The notes under the pieces were generated by a model, which saw only the letters and a list, made by a program, of their open reading frames with translations, was not told the DNA's origin and did no database searches. Positions 20,808 through 27,921 of a stretch of DNA of 64,000 bases are shown here, in pieces. Positions within the stretch are counted from its first letter, which is position 1. Every line of letters starts with the position of its first letter. The DNA comes from Desulfosoma sp. (lineage in GTDB: Bacteria > Desulfobacterota > Syntrophobacteria > Syntrophobacterales > DSM-9756), in the NCBI GenBank assembly GCA_037481875.1, contig JBBFKY010000004.1, positions 1 through 64,000 on the forward strand, given 5' to 3'. A program made the position numbers and the translations under genes.

Positions 20808-21986
20808 TTAGCGTTCGATGGTCACGGCACAGCCTTGGCCGCCGCCGATACACAAGGTTGCCAGGCCCTTGCGTGCCTGACGTCTTTTCATCTCATAGAG
20901 AAGGGTGGTCAAAATGCGGGCTCCAGAAGCACCGATCGGGTGTCCTAAAGCGATGGCCCCTCCGTTCACATTGACAATGTCAGGGTTCCAACCCATTTCT
21001 TTGTTCACGGCCAAAGCTTGGGCGGCAAAGGCTTCATTGGCTTCCACCAGGTCCAGGTCCTGAACGGACCACCCGGCTTTTTCTAAGGCCTTGCGACTGG
21101 CAGGAATGGGACCCGTTCCCATGAGAGCCGGATCTACGCCGGCCGACGCGTAAGAGCGGATAACGCCCAGAGGCGTAAGGCCCATGGAGGCCGCCTTCTT
21201 TTCGGACATGACAAGGATGATGGCCGCACCGTCATTGATTCCGGAAGCGTTGCCTGCCGTGACCGTACCGTCTTTTTTGAATGCCGGAGGAAGTTTGGCC
21301 AGGGCTTCAAGGGTGGTGCCGAACCGAGGATGTTCGTCCGTATCAAACACAACGGGAGCGCCTTTGCGCTGCGGAACTTCTATGGGAACGATTTCTTCTT
21401 GGAACCGTCCTGCCTTGATGGCGGCTTCCGCTTTGGTTTGGCTGGCCAAAGCGAAGCGGTCTTGATCTTCTCGACTGAGGCCGTATGTGGCAGCCACGTT
21501 TTCCGCCGTGATGCCCATGTGGTACCCGTTGAAGATGTCCCACAAACCATCATGAATCATCAGGTCCAGGAGTTGTCCGTGGCCCATGCGTTGACCCCAC
21601 CGGGCTTGAGTCAAAGCATAGGGAGCGGCGCTCATGTTTTCGATGCCACCGGCCACGACGACCTCGGCATCTCCTAAAGCCACAGCTTGGGCTGCCAAGA
21701 TCACCGACTTGAGGCCGGAGGCGCACACTTTATTGATGGTAAAAGCGGGAACTTCCTTGGGAATGCCTGCATGAACGGCGACTTGGCGTGCAGGGTTTTG
21801 GCCTTGGGCGGCTTGAAGGACGTTACCCAAAATCACTTCATCCACTTGATTGGGAGAAAGCCCGACACGTGCCAAGGCTTCTTTGAGGGCGACGACGCCG
21901 AGCTGGACAGCGGAAATGTTGGCAAGCGATTTTCCAAAAGAACCAACCGGAGTTCGAACAGCACTGACAATAACAGCTTGGTTCAT
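20808..21986 (-). CDS. Acetyl-CoA acetyltransferase (thiolase)
   Basis: 392 residues from ATG 21986, which has GGGAGGTGC just upstream; the frame is open to 22034 but that extension has no thiolase similarity. Cleaves 3-ketoacyl-CoA with CoA, or condenses two acetyl-CoA. Active-site residues: the nucleophilic Cys in [10 protein letters not shown], His in [10 protein letters not shown] and the C-terminal Cys in CIGGGQG. First gene of the operon; the only step missing here is the 3-hydroxyacyl-CoA dehydrogenase. Confidence 0.94.
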   Translation of the reverse strand: MNQAVIVSAVRTPVGSFGKSLANISAVQLGVVALKEALARVGLSPNQVDEVILGNVLQAAQGQNPARQVAVHAGIPKEVPAFTINKVCASGLKSVILAAQAVALGDAEVVVAGGIENMSAAPYALTQARWGQRMGHGQLLDLMIHDGLWDIFNGYHMGITAENVAATYGLSREDQDRFALASQTKAEAAIKAGRFQEEIVPIEVPQRKGAPVVFDTDEHPRFGTTLEALAKLPPAFKKDGTVTAGNASGINDGAAIILVMSEKKAASMGLTPLGVIRSYASAGVDPALMGTGPIPASRKALEKAGWSVQDLDLVEANEAFAAQALAVNKEMGWNPDIVNVNGGAIALGHPIGASGARILTTLLYEMKRRQARKGLATLCIGGGQGCAVTIER

Positions 21987-22283
21987 GGGCACCTCCCGAG
22001 CGTGGCTTCGCCGCGGCTGAAAGGCGGGATGCACCGCGGCGGGTCGATGATATGTAACCTTTACCTGCCGCCTACCATATACGGGATGCCTTTGAGGTTG
22101 TCAAACGCAAGAACATGAATCGGGAACATTCCGGCGCTGGTTGTTTTGCAGTCTAGGGTGTTGCTCATGCAGACGAAGGATTCAAACACCGGGTCCCGGC
22201 GGTGGTGCAAGCTCGCCGAGACATAGGCTGCTTCTTTGCGTGGCCGTACAAGTGGCCGTAAATAGGGAGATGGATGAACCCGA

Positions 22284-23375
22284 TTACTTGTTGGATCTCG
22301 ACGGCAGTTTCGTTTCGGAGTTGTGATACCAGGAGCTGCGAAAAGCAAAGCTGGGGGATCGTGTGCCGTAGAGTTTTTCGGCGAACTGATCCAGGTTATG
22401 ACGCGGCCCGATGGCGATAAGGGTATCGCCCGCTTGCAAAACTTGCCGAGGCGATGGATTGTAGATCATGGTGCCTTCCGGGCGCTTGATGGCCACGATA
22501 ATAAGGTTGAAATCGCTACGAATACCGGAATGCATCAAATCTTTTCCATCCATGTAGGCCCCTTCGGGAATGATGAGCTCTTCCATGGACAGTTCCATAC
22601 CCTCGCTGGAAAGAGCCAGCTCCAGAAAGTCCGTCACTGTGGGACGCAAAATGTTTTGAGCGATGCGCATGGCCCCGGAGGCATAAGGCGAAACGACTCG
22701 ATCGGCGCCGGCTTTGAGTAGCCTTTTTTCGGTGCCCGAGGAACCGGCTCGGGCACAGATGAAGAGATTTCGGTTGAGATCACGGGCGGTGAGGACGATG
22801 AACACATTGTCCGTATCGGTGTGCACCACGGCGACGAGCCCTTTGGCTTGGTGTATTCCGGCGGCGATAAGGTTTTCTTCTTCCTTGGCGTCCGCCACCA
22901 AGTAGGGAACCTCCAGGTCTTGCAGATGCTCCACGGCCCCCTCGTCCGTGTCGATAACCACAAGGGGGATGTGGTAGCGAAGCAGCTGATCCACGATGAA
23001 TCTGCCCATCTGCCCATAACCGCAGATGATGTAATGATCTCTCATGCTTTGAAGTTTTTTCTTCACGCGCCGCCTCCGGTACACTTCCAAAATGTTTCCT
23101 TCCGCAAGCATCTGCCCAAAATAGGCGATGTGATAGGCCACCAGACTGACGCCTCCTCCGATAAGCACAATGGTAAAAAGACGGCCCACATTGTCCAGCG
23201 GTCGAACCTCGGTGTAGCCAACGGTGGTCAGGGTGATGATGGTCATGTAAAGGGCTTCGATAAAAGTGTAGCCGCAAAGCTCCATGTAACCCAGAGTCCC
23301 GAAAGCCACGACCCCAAACAACGAGGCCAGGATCACATAAATCCTTCGGCTTATGATCAAAGGCCCTTGAACCAT
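22284..23375 (-). CDS. Potassium channel with RCK (TrkA-N/TrkA-C) domains
   Basis: 363 residues. Two membrane helices (about residues 10-30 and 65-85) flank a pore helix and selectivity filter reading TTVGYTEV, then a linker and an RCK/TrkA-N Rossmann domain beginning at about residue 113 (YIICGYGQMGRFIVDQL) with the acidic end VVIDTDE, and a TrkA-C domain at about 265-345. MthK-like architecture: ligand-gated K+ conductance at the inner membrane. The filter has GYT where GYG/GYGD is usual. GGAGAAGTCT precedes the ATG. Confidence 0.88.
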   Translation of the reverse strand: MVQGPLIISRRIYVILASLFGVVAFGTLGYMELCGYTFIEALYMTIITLTTVGYTEVRPLDNVGRLFTIVLIGGGVSLVAYHIAYFGQMLAEGNILEVYRRRRVKKKLQSMRDHYIICGYGQMGRFIVDQLLRYHIPLVVIDTDEGAVEHLQDLEVPYLVADAKEEENLIAAGIHQAKGLVAVVHTDTDNVFIVLTARDLNRNLFICARAGSSGTEKRLLKAGADRVVSPYASGAMRIAQNILRPTVTDFLELALSSEGMELSMEELIIPEGAYMDGKDLMHSGIRSDFNLIIVAIKRPEGTMIYNPSPRQVLQAGDTLIAIGPRHNLDQFAEKLYGTRSPSFAFRSSWYHNSETKLPSRSNK

Positions 23376-23471
23376 AGACTTCTCCGGCCGGAGTGCGTTG
23401 TCCCGAAAGAATCTTTTGTAGCCTGGAAAAGATCAACCTGTGCCGGCCTATGAAGGGAGTTTCGGCACGAC

Positions 23472-23506
23472 AAAAAAAGCCGCCTCGATCGGCGGCCGAT
23501 TTTTTT
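23472..23506 (-). terminator. Terminator after tRNA-His
   Basis: GCCGCC (23479-23484), loop TCGATC, GGCGGC (23491-23496), flanked by A7 on one side and T7 on the other. On the minus strand it follows the tRNA-His directly; the symmetric flanks could also stop plus-strand transcription. Confidence 0.8.
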
Positions 23507-23509
23507 GCA

Positions 23510-23587
23510 TGGGGTGAGTGATCGGACTCGAACCGACAGCCTCTGGGGCCACAACCCAGTGCTCTGACCTGTTGAGCTACACCCACC
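23510..23587 (-). tRNA. tRNA-His (GTG)
   Basis: Read on the minus strand: an extra 5' G (G-1) opposite C73, as is specific to tRNA-His, acceptor stem GTGGGTG / CACTCAC with one G-U pair, D arm TAGCTCAACAGGTCAGAGC, anticodon stem CTGGG/CCCAG around loop TTGTGGC (anticodon GTG), T arm with GGTTCGAGTCC, and an encoded CCA (CCA completes at 23510). Confidence 0.93.
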
Positions 23588-23675
23588 ACAAGGTTTTTTC
23601 CCTTTGGAAAGCGCTGGTTTCCTATCATGAACGCCGCCGCATGGGCAAGAAAAAATTTTTTGTTCACTTATTTGC

Positions 23676-23703
23676 TCAAGTCTTCATCTTCAGATGCCGA
23701 TAC
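23676..23703 (+). promoter_or_regulatory. Sigma-28 (FliA)-like promoter of cheW-mcp
   Basis: TCAAGTCT (23676-23683), 12-base spacer, GCCGATAC (23696-23703). The consensus is TAAAGTTT-N11-GCCGATAA, so the -10 has one mismatch and the -35 two. Its place upstream of two chemotaxis genes supports the call. Confidence 0.5.
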
Positions 23704-23836
23704 ACACTTTGGCAAGTTCCGATGGGGGATGGAGGCCGGCGACCATGGCTTTCACCTTGAGTCATGCCCGAGGAACCGGGTCATAGAATGAAAGGACTTC
23801 ATGCAGCGTTCAGCCAAAAGGAGGAGGAAAATGAGC

Positions 23837-24337
23837 ATGATGGCGGCAAAAGAGCAGGAGAATGGAAAGATTCGTGAAGGTAAGTACCTCACATTTTCCC
23901 TTGGGGGAGAAGAGTACGGCATCGGTATTCTAAAGGTTAAAGAAATTATCGGGATGATGCCCATCACGCCGGTGCCGCAGACCCCGGGTTTCGTCAAGGG
24001 GGTCGTCAACCTTCGAGGTAAGGTGATTCCGGTGATCGATTTAAGGCTTAAGTTCGGCATGGAATCCATTGCGTACAATGAACGCACCTGCATCATCGTG
24101 GTGGAGGCTTCGGGATTGGCTGCCGGCCGTGTCATGATGGGCCTCGTGGTGGATTCGGTCTCGGAGGTGGTCAATATCAAGGAAGAGGATATTGAAGACA
24201 CACCCACCTTTGGGACGCGTCTATCCACCGAGTACATTCTTGGCATGGCCAAGGCCGGCGAGTCCGTCAAGATCCTTTTGGATATCGACCGGGTGTTGAC
24301 GAGTCAAGAGATGACACTACTGGAAAAGGCGGCCTAA
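23837..24337 (+). CDS. cheW: Chemotaxis coupling protein CheW
   Basis: About 166 residues. CheW links chemoreceptors to the kinase CheA. The SH3-like fold is evident: YLTFSLGGEEYGIGILKVKEI, then VKGVVNLRGKVIPVIDLRLKFG, the most conserved CheW segment. The frame starts at 23801, but AGGAGGAGG at 23819-23827 favours the ATG at 23837 (9 bases) over 23831. The next gene is a receptor, so they likely form a signalling pair. Confidence 0.9.
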   Translation: MMAAKEQENGKIREGKYLTFSLGGEEYGIGILKVKEIIGMMPITPVPQTPGFVKGVVNLRGKVIPVIDLRLKFGMESIAYNERTCIIVVEASGLAAGRVMMGLVVDSVSEVVNIKEEDIEDTPTFGTRLSTEYILGMAKAGESVKILLDIDRVLTSQEMTLLEKAA

Positions 24338-24504
24338 GCTCGTTGGTTAGTCAAGAAAGCAAGAGTGCCCGGAGTGAACCGTCCGTCCTCGGTGATCAAG
24401 GCGGAAGAATGTCGTTTGCCCGATGAACGGCTTAAGATTTTAAGACGCAGCGTCGGAAAGCTCAAAACAACCAAGCAGACGGAATGACAGGAGAGGAAAA
24501 TCCC

Positions 24505-26472
24505 ATGCGGACATGGACACTCAAAGGAAAGCTTCTGGTAATCGGCGGAACGTTGGTTTTCTTAAGCCTTACGGCGACGGGATTATTTTCCACATGGGAA
24601 GCGGCTTCGGCTTTGCGGGAAGCCGCCGAACAAGCGGCGGTTTCCCAAGCCCAGGGCTTGGCGCAGGTGGTGAACATCGTTCTCGAGGAGGAAATCTGGT
24701 CGGCTCGAGCTTTGGCCTCCATTGATACCCTTGGGGCGGCCATGGAAAAAGTCAGCGCCCAGGGACCGGAGGCGGCTCAAGCCGAAATTGCCGCCTTGAA
24801 TCGGGTACTCCAATCACTTGTTTCAAACATCGGCGACAATTACGAAGGAGTCTTTGTTGCCGACGCCGCCGGGATGATCTATGCCGGAACAACCCCGGAT
24901 GGAAAGACGGACATTTACAAGGGAGTCAAGATCGCCGAACGGCCCTATTTTCAAAAGGCTAAAGCGGCCGGCACACCGATCATCGGAGAACCGGTGATTT
25001 CCAAGGTCTCCAACCAACCTGTGGTGGTCGTAGCGGTGCCTCTCAAGGGCCAAGGGGGCTCCTTTCAGGGTATTCTCGGCCTGACCGCTCGCATTGATTT
25101 TCTCATTGAAACCCTCAGCAAAACCAAAGTGGGCAAAACCGGATACGCTTACATGGTAGATCGGCAGGGTATTATCATCTCGCATCCCAGCAAGGATCTC
25201 ATTCTGAAGCTGGACCTGAACAAAACACCTGGTTTGGAAAACCTGGCCAAAGCCATGGCTGCCGAAACGGCCGGCGTGGTGGACTACGTTTTTAAAGGGG
25301 AAAAGAAAATCTCCGGTTATGCTCCCGTCGGCATCAATGGGTGGATGGTTGGAGCGACCCAGCCTGCCTCGGAATTTATTGAACCCGTTCGCCATCAGAT
25401 CATGGGAATGCTCCCTATCGGTGCGGTGGCGCTTTTGATCACTCTCGGGGTCTTTTACCTGTTTTCGCAAAAGTTGACGGCGCCCATCATGGAATCCGTC
25501 GCTGGGATGAGAGAAGGGGCTGACCAGGTGGCGGCGGCCGCCTCGCAAGTTTCCGGAGCGGGCCAGCAGCTGGCGGAAGGTGCCAGTGAACAGGCGGCTT
25601 CTTTGGAAGAAACATCGTCGGCCTTGGAAGAAATGGCATCCATGACACGTCAAAATGCCGACAATGCCAACCAAGCCGATGCGATTGTCAAAGCGGCCTT
25701 GCGTGACATTCAGGATGCACAGAGGTCCATGGAAGCCTTGATCCAGTCCATGAAGCAGATTGCCTCGGCCAGTGAAGAAACCCAAAAGATCATCAAGACC
25801 ATCGATGAAATCGCGTTTCAAACCAACTTGTTGGCGCTTAACGCCGCTGTGGAAGCGGCACGGGCCGGAGAAGCCGGAGCCGGGTTTGCCGTGGTGGCCG
25901 ATGAGGTGCGGAACCTGGCCATGCGCGCCGCCGAGGCTGCTCGAACGACGGCACACCTGATCGAAGATACCGTGAATAAGGTGCACCATGGGGATCGTGC
26001 TCTTGGAGAAGCCAACGAAGCTTTCAGCAAAGTGGCCCAGGGATCCAGCCGAATCGGGGAACTGGTTGGAGAAATCGCCGCGGCGTCCGGAGAACAAGCG
26101 GAAGGTATCGACCAGGTCAATCGGGCTGTGGCTGAAATGGACAAGGTGGTGCAGAGGAACGCAGCCAATGCGGAGGAATCGGCTTCGGCGGCCGAAGAAC
26201 TCAACGCCCAGGCTGAACAGATGCGCGAATACGTGACACGCCTGGCAGTTTTGGTGGCAGGTACCGGTGAGGAACAGAGAGTCAAGATCTTTCGAAAGAA
26301 AAAGGAAACCAAGGCCTTGGCTTCTACCGTTCATTCAAAGTCCGTGGCCATGGCGGCAAAGCCGACAAGAAAGGCGGGTAACGGCAAGGCTCATGACACC
26401 TTGGGAAAGGGTTCCAAAACACCGAAACCGGAAGAACTGATTCCTTTCGATGAAGACTTCAAGGACTTCTAG
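24505..26472 (+). CDS. Methyl-accepting chemotaxis protein with Cache sensor
   Basis: About 655 residues from ATG 24505, placed behind CAGGAGAGGAAAA. TM1 about residues 10-32; periplasmic double-Cache-like region about 35-290 (KGVKIAERPYFQKAKAAGTP, then GYAYMVDRQGIIISHP); TM2 near 302-324 (LPIGAVALLITLGVFYLF). The cytoplasmic coiled coil has the signalling tip EIAFQTNLLALNAAVEAARA at about 435-455. No clear HAMP domain follows TM2, only a short linker. The C-terminus DEDFKDF is an acidic tail of the kind seen in deltaproteobacterial receptors. Probably senses small organic ligands (inference from Cache). Confidence 0.93.
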   Translation: MRTWTLKGKLLVIGGTLVFLSLTATGLFSTWEAASALREAAEQAAVSQAQGLAQVVNIVLEEEIWSARALASIDTLGAAMEKVSAQGPEAAQAEIAALNRVLQSLVSNIGDNYEGVFVADAAGMIYAGTTPDGKTDIYKGVKIAERPYFQKAKAAGTPIIGEPVISKVSNQPVVVVAVPLKGQGGSFQGILGLTARIDFLIETLSKTKVGKTGYAYMVDRQGIIISHPSKDLILKLDLNKTPGLENLAKAMAAETAGVVDYVFKGEKKISGYAPVGINGWMVGATQPASEFIEPVRHQIMGMLPIGAVALLITLGVFYLFSQKLTAPIMESVAGMREGADQVAAAASQVSGAGQQLAEGASEQAASLEETSSALEEMASMTRQNADNANQADAIVKAALRDIQDAQRSMEALIQSMKQIASASEETQKIIKTIDEIAFQTNLLALNAAVEAARAGEAGAGFAVVADEVRNLAMRAAEAARTTAHLIEDTVNKVHHGDRALGEANEAFSKVAQGSSRIGELVGEIAAASGEQAEGIDQVNRAVAEMDKVVQRNAANAEESASAAEELNAQAEQMREYVTRLAVLVAGTGEEQRVKIFRKKKETKALASTVHSKSVAMAAKPTRKAGNGKAHDTLGKGSKTPKPEELIPFDEDFKDF

Positions 26473-26530
26473 CCTACCAGGCATGAGCGGGCACCCTCAA
26501 GCCCGCATCGCGTCATGGACCGACACTATG

Positions 26531-26640
26531 TAACCGCGGACCTTCGTATCCGCCAAGCTCCAAGAATTTGTAAGGGCGGACCTTAGTGTTCGCCCAAGTC
26601 CCAAGAACCTGCAGGGGCGGACCCGCGTGTCCGCCCCACC
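26531..26640. repeat. Tandem palindromic repeat, three copies of about 40 bases
   Basis: Copies at 26531-26570, 26571-26611 and 26612-26640 (last one short). Each has an imperfect palindrome of the form GGGCGGACC...GTGTCCGCCC followed by AAG(C/T)CCAAGAA-spacer. The third palindrome (GGGGCGGAC / GTCCGCCCC) is the best. The 294 bases between the receptor gene and the next gene hold nothing else. A related family lies at 59,185-59,400. Confidence 0.75.
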
Positions 26641-26766
26641 TGAATGGAAGAGTCGTGCCCTTTTAAAAAAAGAGCATGTCTCCATTGTCGATTCAGCTTT
26701 CAATAAGTTAAGATTTGCAGCACTTTGGGCTTTCACCAACATCACCCAGAAAAAGAATATGTGTTT

Positions 26767-27921
26767 ATGGGGGTTCATGCCTTGTTTCGTCTATCCAAAC
26801 CCTTACGAATCCCCTTCGCACTCCTGGCCGGAATTTGTGGATTCCTACTGACAGGGTGCGAAAAGGAGCCTATTCGGTTTGGGCTGGCTGGTGTGCTTAC
26901 GGGTCCCTATGCGGACTTGGGCATTCACGCCAGGAACGGGGCCAGGCTTGCCATAGAAGAGATCAACCGTCGTGGCGGGGTGGGCGGGCGCCACCTCATG
27001 CTTCTCGTGCAAAACGATGAAGGGACTCTGGAAGGAGCCAAAAGGGCCAGGGAAACTTTGATTCGGCAGGGAGCTTCGGTCATTATCGGCCATATGTTGA
27101 GTACCCAGTGCATGGATGCTCTTCTGACGTCAAACGAGGTGCCCATTCCTCTTGTTTCGCCGGTGGCTTCCAGTCCCCTTTTATCCGGAAAAAAAGACAA
27201 CTTTTTTCGACTACGACCGGATACAGGATCACCGGCAAGGCTTTTGGCACGCCATTTGGTGTCTCGCGGGCTGAACCGTGCCGGTGTTTTCTTTGACGTC
27301 AAGAATCCGAGTTACACGGAACCGTGGGTGGGCGATTTTGCACGAGCTTTGGAAGCTCTGGGTGGAGAAATTGTGTTTACCGAAGGGTTTGATCAACTGG
27401 AAGCCGGTTCTGACCTTTCCCTGGCTCGCTCTGTTTTACAGAAAAGCCCCGATGCACTGCTTCTGGTGGCGTCAGCTGAAGAAACGGCTCGTCTGCTGGT
27501 GACTTTGCACCGAGTGGGAGTTCAAGCACCTGTTTTCGGCGTGGGATGGGCTCAAACCGATCGTTTGATCGCGCAAGCTGGGCAGGCGGCGGAAGCCATC
27601 GTTTTGGCCACAAACGATCCGCCGTTGGAGGAAAAGACCACGGCTCAGGACTTTGTTCGGTCTTACCAAAGGCGGTTTGGCGTATCGCCGGCTTTCGCTG
27701 CTGCTCGCAGTTACGATACGGTGCGTTTTCTTGTGCAGGCGTTAGAATCGGTAGGGGGACGTCCAGAAAAGCTTCGCGAGGCCTTGGCTCAGCCCAAAGA
27801 ATTCGACGGCGTGTTCGGCCGAATGATAATGGATTCCTTCGGCGACGTGCATGCCGAAAGCTATTTGGTGACCGTTCGGGACAGCCGTTTCATCCTTGTC
27901 AATCCAGGTGAGACGCTATGA
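26767..27921 (+). CDS. Periplasmic branched-chain-amino-acid-type binding lipoprotein
   Basis: About 384 residues if the ATG at 26767 is used (a frame start at 26725 exists; neither has a good ribosome site). Signal peptide LRIPFALLAGICGFLLTGC with a lipobox LTGC, so it is a lipoprotein. The rest is a type-I periplasmic binding fold (LivK/ANF receptor): IRFGLAGVLTGPYADLG, INRRGGVGGRHL, VIIGHMLSTQCMD, and the second lobe from about residue 155. No ABC transporter permease or ATPase genes are adjacent; instead its stop overlaps a sensor kinase by ATGA, which suggests it is the ligand-sensing subunit of that kinase (inference). Confidence 0.85.
   Translation: MGVHALFRLSKPLRIPFALLAGICGFLLTGCEKEPIRFGLAGVLTGPYADLGIHARNGARLAIEEINRRGGVGGRHLMLLVQNDEGTLEGAKRARETLIRQGASVIIGHMLSTQCMDALLTSNEVPIPLVSPVASSPLLSGKKDNFFRLRPDTGSPARLLARHLVSRGLNRAGVFFDVKNPSYTEPWVGDFARALEALGGEIVFTEGFDQLEAGSDLSLARSVLQKSPDALLLVASAEETARLLVTLHRVGVQAPVFGVGWAQTDRLIAQAGQAAEAIVLATNDPPLEEKTTAQDFVRSYQRRFGVSPAFAAARSYDTVRFLVQALESVGGRPEKLREALAQPKEFDGVFGRMIMDSFGDVHAESYLVTVRDSRFILVNPGETL

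Noticed and set aside
24365-24487. 40-codon GTG-start frame between cheW and the receptor gene
   Set aside because: No ribosome site, highly basic low-information sequence (LKILRRSVGKLKTTKQ), not recognisable.
24823-26334. 503-codon minus-strand frame opposite the chemoreceptor
   Set aside because: Antisense to a gene with clear domains; the sequence mirrors its codon bias and has no ribosome site.
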